A stretch of DNA of 64,000 nucleotides from Beroe forskalii (GCA_011033025.1 WFMF01000146.1:310001-374000); one strand, 5' to 3'. Positions 9,301-19,416 are shown, counted from the first letter of the stretch. Made by a program: numbers and translations. The notes: generated by a model not told the origin, from the letters alone.

Positions 9301-12283
9301 TTAGACCATTTCACTCATAAAACCATTGGTGAATGTCCAATCGATACCAAAATTTGCATGGATTTTTAAATATTATGGCATAATAAAGTGCCCGTGAAAA
9401 TTCGAAGCACTTTCATCAAAAATGAAGAAGATATTGCAAAATGAAGTCAGTTTCGGACCAAAACTGGCAGTTTCGGTCCAAAACTGATTGAATTACGCTA
9501 TATTTCCGTCTTATGCCATGAACTGCTTCATCATGCAACTTTTAAACTATCCATGCAAATTTTGGACATTCTGAAATGGTTTTATGAGTGGAATGGTCGA
9601 AATTTGCGCGCAGCACATTCGGTCCGAAACTGGTCTATGTTGTGCACAGTAATTTTGATTTATTAATTTATGAATAAGAATCACCAGGAAAAATTCCGAT
9701 ACATTTCAAATATTTCAATTTTTACTCTTATTGCAACGAAAACAGATGATGTGGAATTCATATAATTTTTAGGCAGAAAAGAATAAAATACCTTTGCTTT
9801 TCTTGGCGGCTGCTCCAAACCATACCATAATTAGGACAATCAACATTGCTCGATAGTGGTTTCAGATAACGAATTCGTGTCTTTAGACTGCTCAATTTTT
9901 TGAGATTGGGTATATCTATAGAAAATAAGCAAACTAAGGTAAATTTCTGTGAGCAAACGAACGTTGATTTGCTCGTGATTACGATTGAAAGAAATGGACA
10001 CTGGCTCATTTAGTGGGAATTTTCCCTCTTTTATACGCCCAATAGAGCTTAACATGCGACAAATCGCACCAACCTGACATGGCTACAAGTACGTGACTGA
10101 CAAAAGCCTTTTAGAGCAACACCTCCGCTCTAAAAATGAATGTTGTAAGTAGCACATGCATATTACTAGCCCCATGATAATGAGATGATGTCACAGATAG
10201 TAGAACACATCTTGGTTATTGGTTCGAAACATGGCGTTATGATCAGGTCTTCAGTAGACAGTCTCCAGGAACACCGAATTGCCTTAGCTGACATAAGGGG
10301 GGTCCCGGGTCACCGTTACCCTAACTACAACCCTTACCGGCCCTAATCCTTCTCCGTAAGCGCTACTGAGTAAGTACTTAAATAGTATAACGTATTGCAA
10401 CTGTTACTGAGTAAATAAAACTTGACTAGTTTTCCTCACACCAATGCGCGCATTTTAACGTGTCTGTCTTCATTCTGCTATATATGTTGTAACCATGACA
10501 AAATATGTGTCTGGTCACGATCGTTAACAATAAAAACAACAAGGGTACGCCTTCCCTTGTATTTCGGGCGCTATATTTTCGCTTAAAAGGTTAAAATAGG
10601 AAATGAACCTTATCAGAAAAATTCAACCCCCCTCATTTTACGTTGTAAGTTTGATGCATTAAAATATTCTCTCCAACCTCTCTTGATGTCCTTCTGATCC
10701 CCTGCTAACCCCCTGGTGACCCCTACATTTTACCCCTGGTGAACTCTACTGACCCCTTGGTGAACCCTACTGACACCCTGGTGAACCCCTAGTGAACCCC
10801 CCAATACTGACCCCCAATACCGACCCATATTGAACCCCTGCTAATTGACCTACCTCTCATATTTGATGTCCTTCTTGTCGAGGGGGCAGACAATGCGACC
10901 CCCGTTGTCCAGGATCCTGTCCAGACACCCCGGAGCGTCCTCCGGAAACACTCCTGATACGAGTATCACATTCATGTTCATACATATGGGTGAAGCCCCA
11001 CCCACTATATTTAGTTTCCATCTCAAGAAAACATTGAAAGTTGTGGAATATTAACTTTTAGCCGGGGACTGGACCAACGATCTCTAACTCAATATCAATT
11101 TATCATCATTGCATAACGCTTACGTAAAACATTAAAAGTCCCCACATATCAACCCATGTACATGAAGGCACACCTACCAGGGTAAGGTAGGATGGAGGAG
11201 TGATAGTCATAGCCTTCCCTAAGCGTATACAGCCCCTGTGTCCAGCAGTAGTCCTTCGCAAACTCCACAGGGACCTTGGAGAGTTAAAGGGTCAGGGTTA
11301 GGGACCTTTCAGAGGGTAATAGGGTCAGGGACCTTTCAGATGGTTATAAGGTGGCAGACAGGACCTTTCGAGGTCCTCAGCTGCCTGTAGGTTTAGGGTA
11401 AGGGACGCACTTTGTGGAGTGGTGCGTTCGTTATTTGCACGCAACAACTGCATCATATTTAGTTTAACTTTAAGGGGCCATATATAAAGGACGTCCGCAA
11501 GATTTCGGCCATTTTTGACCCCTCCCCCTTGTACGCAAACGTCCGCATTCAAGAAACCCGCATTCGGCATTTGTCTTGAAAATCTTTTGGGTCATCATTT
11601 TTGGGCCCGAAATTACAAGTTCTTGTGAAGTACTTGTAGAATCGATCAAAATTTCCATAAACTGTGGACGTATGCATTTGGACGTATGCATTTGGCCCCC
11701 CTTTGTCCGCAAACTTCCGCATTGGCCGGAATTCCCCTCCCCTCATCGAACTGCAGTTTTGTTTCGTAAACCTCCTCAAACCCCCGTTTGCCAATTTTCA
11801 TATTCATTCGGGGTTTTTCGGGGTTGCCCCCCTACATACCTTTATAAAGCCGTCGCACTCTATGACACTAACCTTTATAAAGCCGTCGCACTCTATGACA
11901 CTAACCTTTATGAAGCCGTCACACTCTATGACACTAACCTTTATAAAACCGTCACACTCTATGACGCTTACCTTTATAAAGCCGTCACACTCTATAACGC
12001 TTACCTTTATAAAACCGTCACACTCTATAACGCTTACCTTTATAAAACCGTCACACTCTATAACGCTTACCTTTATAAAACCGTCACACTCTATAACGCT
12101 TACCTTTATAAAGCCGTCGCACTCTATGACACTCCCCGTGTAACTCCGCATCGTTATCACACTCCCAAAGAGCACGCACATAATGAACATGAAGCTCCGG
12201 TTCCACTGGTCCCATCCGTCGTCCAAAGTGATGACTTTGAAGGGAGCAAGTCGCGGGAAAAGGGCGAGGACTTCTAACACCAT
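263..12283 (-). CDS. Innexin gap-junction/hemichannel protein, 7 exons, 3' end outside window
   Basis: Innexins are four-TM proteins that form gap junctions and hemichannels in invertebrate plasma membranes. Exons on the minus strand: 12104-12283, 11178-11274, 10854-10953, 1421-1512, 1025-1115, 550-742, 263-323. All six junctions have GT/AG borders and keep one frame without a stop (phases 0,1,2,1,2,0), giving 231 residues. Visible parts in order: short cytoplasmic N-terminus, TM1 (FMFIMCVLFGSVITM), first extracellular loop with an IEC cysteine and the family-typical YCWTQGLYTL, TM2 (YHSWYQFTAFYFWTASCIFF), cytoplasmic loop, TM3 (LAFSVFLFWLTAQMFHIGSF), and the start of loop 2 (LFPKMAACEIKRWG, matching the family FPRV..C). 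The usual YYQW at TM2 reads YHSWYQF here. TM4 and the C-tail lie beyond position 1. Intron 3 is 9.3 kb and contains another gene. The family call is firm; the subfamily is unknown. Confidence 0.9.
550..742 (-). CDS. Innexin exon 6 (TM3)
   Basis: 193 bp, phase 2 in and phase 0 out. It encodes FGKRVEKHLLFF, TM3 and the beginning of loop 2 ending in an acidic EEE run. Acceptor TGTTAG, donor GTATGG. Confidence 0.87.
1025..1115 (-). CDS. Innexin exon 5 (cytoplasmic loop)
   Basis: 91 bp, phase 1 in and phase 2 out. It encodes GMGALKPVIAMLHNP and ETAEDLELLTSKAAR, the hydrophilic loop between TM2 and TM3. The acceptor is TTGCAG and the donor GTTTAT. Confidence 0.8.
1421..1512 (-). CDS. Innexin exon 4 (TM2)
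   Basis: 92 bp, phase 2 in and phase 1 out, bordered by CCCCAG and GTAATA. It encodes the TM2 segment starting IYHSWYQF and ending YMMFKFFG. Confidence 0.85.
1584..5166. mobile_element. Palindromic DNA transposon with about 1.5 kb inverted arms, TA target duplication
   Basis: The arms 1584 to about 3190 and about 4050 to 5166 are reverse complements, with sub-repeats inside each arm (the block beginning ATGGCGATATCTCGGCTT appears twice per arm). The outer ends read GTAAGGGAT and ATCCCTTAC and are flanked by TA on both sides (1582-1583, 5167-5168). The unique core (about 3200-4050) has only short ORFs on both strands and no recognisable transposase, so the element looks non-autonomous. The TA duplication suggests a Tc1/mariner-like or similar cut-and-paste source, but I cannot place the family. 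It sits in innexin intron 3. Confidence 0.8.
2408..2742. repeat. Insertion or rearrangement inside the left arm of the palindromic element
   Basis: The left arm departs from its mirror arm here. About 260 bp of unrelated sequence (2408-2668) is followed by an extra copy of the arm segment from ACAGCTGTACTGTGGG to TTCATAGCCTGAAGTAA. The right arm has no counterpart, so this was added after the element formed. No SINE or tRNA-like structure was recognised in it. Confidence 0.6.
5900..8681 (-). CDS. GPCR exon 3 (LDLa repeats and 7TM domain), frame break near 7980
   Basis: The exon opens after AATTATCAG and reads through the first LDLa-like repeats. It meets TAA at 7978-7980 right after SVREKNHFHSL, while the next frame continues immediately as RWIHDEIADCWDGVDE and stays open to the stop at 5900. 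The protein pattern is continuous across the break. A one-base loss or two-base gain is the simplest explanation: recent damage or a base-calling error. A 30-nt GTGAG...AAG stretch is too short for an intron and would not restore the frame. The 7TM part starts roughly 250 residues into the second frame. Confidence 0.8.
5900..9846 (-). CDS. LDLa-repeat rhodopsin-type GPCR (GRL101/relaxin-receptor-like ectodomain), with one frame break
   Basis: A plasma-membrane receptor of about 1070 residues in three minus-strand exons: 9792-9846, 8844-9233, 5900-8681. Exon 1 is a signal peptide (MLIVLIMVWFGAAAKKSK). Exon 2 is a cysteine-containing region I do not recognise. Exon 3 carries several LDL-receptor class A-like repeats (CDG..C.D..DE patterns such as NLCDGEMECKDGYDESIC and VCDITDDCGDMSDEKNC) and then seven TM segments. 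The 7TM part resembles relaxin/LGR-type receptors: W..S.SC.WIG.LSTFS...SV, NRF in place of DRY after TM3, and LNPLIL for NPxxY in TM7. No leucine-rich repeats are visible, unlike snail GRL101. The frame shifts once near 7975-7985, inside an LDLa-like region. The ligand is unknown. The whole gene lies inside innexin intron 3 on the same strand. Confidence 0.85.
8844..9233 (-). CDS. GPCR exon 2 (N-terminal ectodomain)
   Basis: 390 bp, phase 1 to phase 1, acceptor GTTTTCAG, donor GTGAGT. It encodes about 130 residues with several cysteines (for example VCPEGDAKFYQACG and EEFPCGFICRNAV) and no domain I can name. Confidence 0.75.
9288..9617. mobile_element. MITE-like palindrome in GPCR intron 1
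   Basis: The ends are imperfect inverted repeats (about 50 bp: GCGCAAATTT, ACCATTTCACTCATAAAACC and their complements). The centre carries a short direct repeat of CAGTTTCGGWCCAAAACTG. There is no ORF. It occupies most of the intron 9234-9791. Confidence 0.65.
9792..9846 (-). CDS. GPCR exon 1 (signal peptide)
   Basis: The ATG at 9846 starts an 18-residue hydrophobic leader ending AAAKKSK. The donor is AAAG|GTAT, phase 1. The next exon supplies AT to make D and continues in frame, which fixes this start. Confidence 0.75.
9850..10640. other. Part of innexin intron 3 upstream of the GPCR start, no gene seen
   Basis: AT-rich sequence that must contain the GPCR promoter. No convincing core promoter motif was identified, and the short ORFs here overlap each other without any recognisable product. 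Confidence 0.5.
10680..10840. repeat. Degenerate minisatellite, CCCCTGGTGAACCCTACTGA-type unit
   Basis: Repeated CTGGTGAACCC and TACTGACCCC blocks of about 20 bp lie just downstream (in the minus sense) of the innexin exon 3 donor. Confidence 0.6.
10854..10953 (-). CDS. Innexin exon 3 (end of loop 1)
   Basis: 100 bp, phase 1 in and phase 2 out. It encodes a cysteine-containing stretch with GCLDRILDNGG and IVCPLDKKDIKYE. The next exon of the gene is 9.3 kb away, across the nested GPCR gene and a palindromic transposon. The phase fit and the protein order support the join. Confidence 0.8.
11178..11274 (-). CDS. Innexin exon 2 (loop 1, YCW motif)
   Basis: 97 bp between AG at 11275-11276 and GT at 11176-11177. 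It enters in phase 0, leaves in phase 1, and encodes VPVEFAKDYCWTQGLYTLRE. The YCW..G.YTL block is the most recognisable innexin signature of the gene. Confidence 0.88.
11840..12136 (-). repeat. Nine tandem copies of a 33-bp unit spanning the innexin exon 1/intron 1 border
   Basis: Units start at 11840, 11873, 11906, 11939, 11972, 12005, 12038, 12071 and 12104. Each holds, in the minus sense, the end of exon 1 and a usable donor after AAG. The donors read GTAAGC in the units nearest the exon, GTTAGT in the next, and GTATGT in the last. All units are open in the innexin frame and would each add VSVIECDGFIK, with one cysteine, to the first extracellular loop. Confidence 0.92.
12104..12283 (-). 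CDS. Innexin exon 1 (start, TM1, start of loop 1)
   Basis: The ATG at 12283 opens MVLEVLALFPRLAPF, followed by TM1 and the first loop cysteine (SVIECDGFIK). If the first available donor (AAG|GTAAGC) is used the exon is exactly 60 codons, phase 0. Eight more copies of the exon end plus donor follow as a 33-bp tandem repeat, all open in the same frame, so the exon could end at any of nine donors. Confidence 0.85.
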
Positions 12284-13428
12284 GGCTAAAATATGGGTGA
12301 TAGTGGTTAGATGGGCTGAGATATGGGTGATAGGGTTAGGTGGGTTAAGGTGGGGTGATAGGGTCTGGGCAAGGTGCATTAAACTTAAAGTGGGGTGATC
12401 GTAGTTAAGCGGGTTATAGAGGGTTTGAATTTGATATTGGATTTTGTAAGTTTGGCTGATTCTGAAGTGGAGCTGACAGAGGTTTGGGCTAAAGTGGAGT
12501 TGATAATGGCCTGGTTAGGTGGGCTTCAGTCGAGTTGATAGTGGTTAGGTGGTCAGGTGCCCAGGTGGGTTTAAGTAGATTTCATTGTGGATATGTGCTT
12601 GCAGACTGCTGACACCTCTGCAACTTCTATTCCAATTTCTTGTTCAACTATTGGTCTGCACTAACCGATTTACTGATGCAGAGATGAATCATGAATGTAT
12701 TTCTTACATGGACCACTGAAGATATCATTGAACTTGCTAATTGCATGAGCTACTTTTTACTGTTTTAACATCAGAATATTCTACTCCTGCAACCAGTTTA
12801 AAATTTAAACTTTCGTGGAAAGAATGTAATTTGAAAGGAAGGAATTCTCAATCGAAACGTCGCACAAAAAGTAAACTCAGATCAAAACAAAGTACAATCT
12901 TGTGTGTAGAGCAAACAAGCGGCATTGTATTTTGTACTATTGTTGTGAGAGAATTGTAGAAGAATTGCACGCTGTTAACAAGCAAAGGAGCAGATGAGTA
13001 GAAAAGGAGAAGACGAATAGAAGAAGAGTGTATTGTGCGATCAGGAGGACATTTATAGAGATGACTTGGACAGTAATCATCGGTTGAGGTTGGGAGCAAT
13101 GGCAGACGACGAGAAAATTTTGTCGCAAGGCTCTTTTTTCTTTTTTAACGATATGGTAATTATTCAAGTTCAACGATGAGGTTAATTTAAAGATAATTTT
13201 AAACATAAAGAATCTATAGCTTTAAATCATGTCAACTCAATAATGCGGGCAGATTTGTTCTGGAATCTTTATTTATTAAAATATTTCAAGTTACAGATTA
13301 AAAAAGAAAGTCAATTTCAGGGTAATTAAATGAGACGAAGAACTTTTTAAATATGAATTGAATTCTACTTTTTCATATATAACAAAAGAACAGTGACAGG
13401 AATGGATTATACAAATATTTAATGTAGA
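12284..13428. other. Upstream flank of the innexin gene, no gene seen
   Basis: It contains degenerate GGGTGATAGGGTTAGGTGGG-like repetition (about 12290-12560) and AT-rich unique sequence. No promoter motif is secure. The short ORFs show no recognisable domain. Confidence 0.5.
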
Positions 13429-13429
13429 A

Positions 13430-13648
13430 TGAACCTTACGAAATAAATTTACATGGCACAATTACAATAATTCTGGAGATCGAAATTTTGAGGTTACGAA
13501 ATTGGGGAAATTTTTGGAATAATTCACATATTTTAACGTGTGATGATGACGTCATATTGAGATTTGGAGGGGAATGAAAATATGGGATTTTTCAAAAAAT
13601 CCCCAAACTTCGTACCTTATAAATATGTCTCGTAAGGTTGGTTCATTT
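13430..13648. mobile_element. MITE-like element, ACCTTACGA ends, copy 1
   Basis: The left end ATGAACCTTACGAAAT and right end TCTCGTAAGGTTGGTTCAT are inverted repeats. A related element with the same CCTTACGA ends lies at 14930-15086. Confidence 0.55.
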
Positions 13649-13868
13649 AGGCTCATATTTAGGTCTAAAGAATCAGCATTTTACATTCTCCACCCAACCT
13701 TTTCAATACCGTAAACTGTAAAATCTCAGAGTAAATCACAAATTATGAGAATTTCCATTAATTTAAAATTGAATATATATTCTATCTACTACTACTACTA
13801 CTGTATGAAGTGGACTTAAATGATTGCCGGCGTTTTCTGTCCCTTTGTGGACGATAACAGGATAACTA

Positions 13869-14235
13869 ACGAGGGATATCTACATTTTATGGCCTGTTGC
13901 AATTGTTTGAAACTTCGGTAGAAAAATAAGAGGAGTTATTATTCAAAAATCCCAAAATTTTGCACCGATATCAAGATTCGAGGAAAATGATTAATTTGGC
14001 AATAACAGGGGCAGTTTGCACTGCAGTTTGCACATCTTTAGAGTATGCACCGGTCTGCAGTGTAAGTTCGCACGTCGATAGTTTGCGCGGCGTATAGACA
14101 ATTAGACATAGATAACATGTCTGCACGCCGTGCACACCAAAGACGCGCAAACTGCAGAGGTGAAAAATATGGTGTCATGGTGATTTCTTTCAAAAAATCC
14201 AAAAATATCGGCCATAATTATAGATATCCCTCGTC
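13869..14235. mobile_element. MITE-like element with ACGAGGGATATCT ends and a nested GC-rich palindrome
   Basis: The ends are ACGAGGGATATCT and AGATATCCCTCGT. Inside, about 14005-14160, is a second palindromic segment with GCAGTTTGCAC and GCGCAAACTGC blocks, so one element probably inserted into another. Confidence 0.6.
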
Positions 14236-14929
14236 AAGTAGGTTCAAGTATGAATTACTTCAAGCCAAATATAAGCATCTACGCAAGAATATATTAATAA
14301 CAAAACCAGCCTTCAACGAACTAAATAGCCAATTGAATAATGAACTAATTTCTAAGTTTAACTACTATTCTTATTAAGGGGCAGTTCACACTATTACGTA
14401 ATCATTTCATCGCCAATTCCATCCCCCTCCGTAGTCATGTTTTCTGTACACAGCATTTGATACAATAACATGCGACGTAATCATTTGAAAACCCCCTCCC
14501 CTAATGGTAACGTAAAATGTAGACAATCCTCAACAGCTTTCAATAAGCTTTAATTTCTCATTAGCACTTGGCAGAGTAAAATAAAATACCAAAGTGATGA
14601 TGGTGGACTAAAATCATATAATTGGCAAAGCTACGTTAAAAGAAAAATCACAAATTTTAAACCTCAATTTGTTCATCCTATATAATATTCCATTACTACT
14701 TCAATTCTAACTAATTCATATATTGAAATTAGAATCATCTTGTTGAAATATTATTGAGGCTAGCTTCCTCGGGAATACTACTTTTATCTCTGAACTATGC
14801 ATTTGACATTTTCAAGCAGTTTTTGGTGTTTTAAATCTCATTTCCATCACGTTTGTAATCAATCGTTCCCAAGAGAGCCGTAACGGGATTTGAAATGTGT
14901 CGTCCAAGTCACCTGACCGAAGCTTTGAA

Positions 14930-15086
14930 CAAATAACCTTACGAACATACTTGTGACACGAAATGTGGGGATTAAACAAAAAAAAGCCCCATATTTTGGC
15001 ACCCCATAAATATTAAAAAATGGCATCATCTTCATACTTTCGAACCCCAAAATTATTTTCCCACATAAAAATGTCTCGTAAGGTAA
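14930..15086. mobile_element. MITE-like element, ACCTTACGA ends, copy 2
   Basis: The ends are AACCTTACGAACAT and ATGTCTCGTAAGGT. The interior shares ATTTTGGCACCCCATAAATA-like features with copy 1 only weakly. The ORFs crossing it are not credible genes. Confidence 0.5.
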
Positions 15087-15270
15087 CTGAAATAGATCAT
15101 GTTCAAGTCTTTGTTCAAATGTTGGTGATATGTTTCACGTATTCGAAATTACAAAATCTCTTATTTTTTAACAACAGCTACATAAACTTAACTGCATTTC
15201 ACAACTTTTCGTGAATAAAAGCAATAGAAAATTTGGCCACATAACTTTTCCGGCAGTTTTCAAATCCGCC

Positions 15271-15357
15271 AAACAGGGAAATGTAGATGCGAAAGCTATT
15301 ACTATGTGCCAGTATGCTGCTAAGTTCGGAAAAAAGCATCTACATTTCACTGTTTAT
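15271..15357. repeat. Short inverted repeat (hairpin), 87 bp
   Basis: AAACAGGGAAATGTAGATGC pairs with GCATCTACATTTCACTGTTT across a short loop. Confidence 0.6.
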
Positions 15358-15920
15358 ATAGTGCACGGACGCTTCCATATACGGAGAAGACGGCTGATTT
15401 TGTATAGAATTAGAACACGCTAAAAATGAGCGGCCGTGCACTTCATTCTTTAGAACACTGCACGGCATACCGATCTATTTTGAAACAATCACTCACTAAG
15501 TTCGTTCATACATTAAAAGCTTAATTTAGTGAACTTTGAGATAAAAGTAAATTCTGTGCAATGTTCTAAAGTATGTATAGGGATTTACAATGAGATGGAC
15601 AATGAACATATTTGCAAAGTTATTTTCAATGATAGTGTTCATTTGATTCAAAATGAAGCTTGTTAGTTAATTGATCATTGAAAATCCTATTCAATTACAA
15701 TTACTATTATGTAGACTGTTCTCCCAGAAACTTCCAAGTATGTTATTCATGACATTATTCTCGATATATTTACAATTATTCACATCAAGATACGATATTG
15801 ATTGGCATTCTAAAATCTGGAAATGACATAGAAATCTTGTGAAATCAGGGAACAAACAAGTCAACCGGTGCCAAAAAGAGAGCCCTAGAACAAGTAATCT
15901 AGTTTCAACAACCCATTTAT

Positions 15921-16070
15921 GTGTGCACTGTGCAGATGCATCGGATCGATAACAGGATTGATAAAGACGCGAATTTTAAAGTGCACGCAATTTACTTTTA
16001 TAGAAATTCTGTCAAAATAACAGTATCCTTACGCGTTTTCATCGAACGATCCTTGTGCACACATATGGGT
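15921..16070. mobile_element. MITE family with TGTGCAGAT/ATCAATCGAT ends, copy 1
   Basis: The left end GTGTGCACTGTGCAGATGCA and right end GATCCTTGTGCACACATATG are imperfect inverted repeats. The same family recurs at 17381-17540, 17911-18072 and, interrupted, at 60277-60586. Confidence 0.6.
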
Positions 16071-16611
16071 AAATTGTCACGTTTTACACAACAAATAATC
16101 ATCACGAATGATCTAAAAATTCTACATTGAGAAAAAATAGTCTCACGACAAGTTTTGACCGATTTAAAGGGTAGTACTATATGCGTAGAGTCGTGTTCTA
16201 CACGCGTTTTATATCATGTGTCTGTTATGACTTACAACTTTCAATGAAAATCTATGCGACCTTTGTATTACGAAAACGTGCATATCTCCGAGGTCTTTTG
16301 AGCAAACTTGATGAAACTTTCAGGATATTTAGAGCTCGATGAAAGCAACATCTCAGTGAAGTTTAGATTCATTTTGAGCTCCAGAAGCGGAGTTATGACC
16401 GAAAAGCCAGTTATTAAGCGACAACTTTAAAACAAAAAACCGGTTTATTTGTCATATCTCAATTTCTGAAGGTCAAAAATGTTAGCTACTCTAGGATTAT
16501 ATTGGTCATAGGTTGCCCGTAATATCCTGAAAATTTGATCAAAATTGCTCAAAAAACGGCTGAGTTATGCGCTTTTTGTTTTGTGTAAACAAGCATTTCT
16601 TATTATCACCA

Positions 16612-16850
16612 TATAAGGTAATGTGTGCTTGTTGTGTACAGGGTGTGTCTTGTGTACACCGTTCGACTACTATAGTACTTTAGAGGCTCAAACTCACCGC
16701 AGAAATATGATTTAGAGCACTCGGCTCAGCTTCAGCTTCGCCTCGCACTCTAAATCATTTAAATGTCTCCAGCTTCGCTGTCGACATTTAAATATTATAT
16801 AGAGCCCTGCTCTCGCAGGGCTCTATATTGTCTGCGTGTTCGTCTTACGC
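16612..16850. repeat. Interspersed repeat with three hairpins
   Basis: It begins AAGGTAATGTGTGCTTGTTG and contains TCTTGTGTACACCGTTCGAC, which recurs at about 56995-57125. The 3' part has nested hairpins, including AGAGCCCTGC with GCAGGGCTCT and CATTTAAATG with its complement. Confidence 0.65.
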
Positions 16851-17380
16851 CTCTAAAGTACATAAAAATACAATAGCACTTATATATTACGTTGAGAAGG
16901 ATTTAAGTTTCATAGGATAGGTGGAACCAGAAACACATTTAGAGATGAAATCTTGAAATCGTGGTATCTGAGATGGGGAAGCACAAGGCATCGAACTATT
17001 GAAAGCGTTTTGAAATCTGTTCCAGGCAAGCAAATGGTAGTTAACACGACTTCTTAGCCGTTTTATTTTAAGAAATGGTACAAAACAGTGTTCAATAAAA
17101 TCTTTGATATCAATAAGATATAAAAATGGTGCGACCTGATCAAATTAAAACAAGAAATCAAATCCAAAGCAATAGGATAGCTTATTCCTAGCGTAAAACA
17201 TTGAACGACTATGGTGGCTAAGGGACGGTACACTTTCAATCTAAAATCACATAGCATTCTTATTAGTAAAAATTTAAAATCTACAACTGTCTGAACACGA
17301 ATGAAGGAGTTACCAGATAAACTTTAGTCCAAGGGGCCGGTTAAAGTTTGGACCAGTATAGTTTTAGTTCCAATTACAGC

Positions 17381-17540
17381 AAACACATGTGTGCAGATCG
17401 CCCGATTGACAGAGGGCTCGATAAATACGCGCAAAATTATGTGCTTTCGATAGATCTATCATGTAAAAACTTGACGCGCAAACAGGAAATTCACGCGTCT
17501 TCGAGTTTTCCCGTAATCGGACGATCTGTACACATATATG
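17381..17540. mobile_element. MITE family with TGTGCAGAT ends, copy 2
   Basis: The left end ACATGTGTGCAGATCGCCCG and right end CGGACGATCTGTACACATAT are inverted repeats. Confidence 0.6.
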
Positions 17541-17910
17541 CGCGAAATTCCATTGAGTTGTTATCAACATTTTTGATATGGTTTTCACTTAGGTAAAAAG
17601 AATAACTAATCAGCATTCGCGTATTACTATCACTTCTTGGTTTTCCTCTAGCTGTCTCTTGCATGATATAAGTATAACAGCCAGTATAGTAGCCTCAAAC
17701 CGGTTACTCAAGATTTCTAACAATCGTAAATCAATAAACATGTTGTTTTGATCTTCACGTATTTCAGTGATTCATTTGTCGGGCTTAACATTTTTTCCAA
17801 GTTGATTTTACAATGTGCATAATAGTTGAACTTCTGATTAAGTTACCAGTTAACAGCAATAACAGGGTACTCAAGCTAGCACTAGTACCTATAAGTATAT
17901 AAATTCACAC

Positions 17911-18072
17911 CTATAAGTGTGCACATGGATCAATCGATAAAATGTGTTACGAAAAAAGCAAAAAGACTGGACTTTCGATAGAAATTCTATGAAAAGTAAA
18001 TTGCGCGCACATTAAAATGCGCGTCTTCATCAATCCCTTCAAATCGATTGATGCATTTGCACACAAATGGGT
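17911..18072. mobile_element. MITE family with TGTGCAGAT ends, copy 3
   Basis: The left end GTGTGCACATGGATCAATCG and right end CGATTGATGCATTTGCACAC are inverted repeats. GC-rich GCGCGCACATTAAAATGCGCG lies inside. Confidence 0.6.
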
Positions 18073-18747
18073 CAATGACAATATACTAATATAGAGCAAC
18101 CTTCATCCTTCAAAGAAGTGATTGTGATCTTACTTGAATAATGCTCAGCTTGAACGGCGATTCTAAGATCCTAATATCCTACAGAATTTGAAGTATGATT
18201 TTTAGAAATAATAGGATTAAAAACAACAAAACTATACATCGCGGGGAAAGCTTTAATCAAACTTGAAAATTAATCAGCCGTTAGCAAAGCGGCAAGATAT
18301 ATGTGACTAAGCTTCAAGAGATAAAACAGCAAATAACTGCGATCTGCGAAACATCCAAGATTACTCACACATCTTTATCTTCGGGAAAAAGAAGATTCGA
18401 AATCGACTGATTTGTATCGTGCACTGTGAAACACGAAGTGATATCTTTTATCGTAGCAATCACGTGAGTAATCTTTGGAGCATCAATGCGATGCTTTTAA
18501 AGCACAAACTTAGCTCTTCAGCTATACATAATAAAAACCTGACGGCCACTGAGCTAAATTACATATTTGTAAAATCATCCATAAAACAATATTTACAAAT
18601 TAACTTCCTGAAAACGAAAATCAGCACGACGACCACGAATTTCGGCGTGTTATTAATCAGCTAATAGTTAGAGAAGAGACCTTAAACAAGAAATGGTGAG
18701 GGGGAGGAATCAGGTCGGATAATCTGGAAAACTCGAATTTGAGACAA
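18073..18747. other. Intergenic, no gene seen
   Basis: AT-rich. The open stretch at 18419-18664 has no recognisable product. Confidence 0.45.
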
Positions 18748-18847
18748 GGGTTGATCCGAAACGGTACATCCAGTGGGCCAACTTTTGGCAAGACCATAAA
18801 ACCAGACCGAAAAATTTGGCCCACTGAGTGTACCTTTTAGGTCAACC
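18748..18847. mobile_element. Very short palindromic MITE, about 100 bp
   Basis: The ends GGTTGATCC and AGGTCAACC enclose inverted GGTACATCCAGTGGGCCAA and TTGGCCCACTGAGTGTACC. Almost the whole element can fold. Confidence 0.6.
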
Positions 18848-18994
18848 ATTACCTCTACAACCCTCTCCAGGTAAAGGAATTTACTTTGAATGACAAGTGT
18901 ATCATTTTCGAATCATTATAACTATGGTGGCAAGTCGGTATTCTGGCAGCTAATCAATAACTCGTCGACTCTAATATTAGCGGAGTATCAGCTC

Positions 18995-19100
18995 ACCCAT
19001 AGTGTCCTGTAATTATCATGACATCGACCAATCGGCGATCGAATTCACGGCCAACTCGCGCGCTGATTGGTCAATGTCGAGCGGACCTGTGGGTAAACCA
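18995..19100. repeat. Short inverted repeat downstream of the SLC25 gene
   Basis: TGACATCGACCAATCGGCG and its near-complement CGCTGATTGGTCAATGTCGA flank a short centre. The outer parts ACCCATAG and CTGTGGGT also pair. Confidence 0.5.
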
Positions 19101-19138
19101 CCACCCCGCCAGCGCTTCCTCCCGCGATGCCGGCACTA

Positions 19139-19416
19139 CTATCTATTGAATTGTTGCTGCAGGTTGAGCCGTTCCATGTCGTCTGACAGCTCTGAGTTGG
19201 TGGTGTCCTTGCTGAAGTGTCCTACACAAGTCTCGTAGACCAGGAAGGTGATGATGGTGAAGGGGATGGTGCGACACAGTTGCAGTGTCCAACCACTGTA
19301 GAGTCCTGCAATCCCTTCCTCTCTGTAGATAATGGCACATGTCTGCCAGAACTTGTGGTAACGTCGGGCTCGCACCTCAGACGTCAAGTCCTCGCGTAGA
19401 CGTGTCCTGATCACCT
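19139..19416 (-). CDS. SLC25A36: SLC25A33/36 exon 8 (repeat 3, C-terminus)
   Basis: It encodes EVIRTRLRED, then YHKFWQTCAIIYREEGIAGL, RTIPFTIITFLVYE and a stop at 19139-19141. The family-consistent start (AG GTG ATC) is preceded by CCACCG and not by a usable acceptor. The nearest good acceptor (GATCAG, exon start 19432) would enter in phase 0, while exon 7 leaves in phase 1. So the border is uncertain or the sequence has an indel. Confidence 0.78.

Noticed and set aside
11576-12277. Plus-strand 233-codon frame with YLYKAV-type repeats
   Set aside because: It is the antisense of the innexin exon 1 repeat; no plus-strand domain or splice signal supports it.
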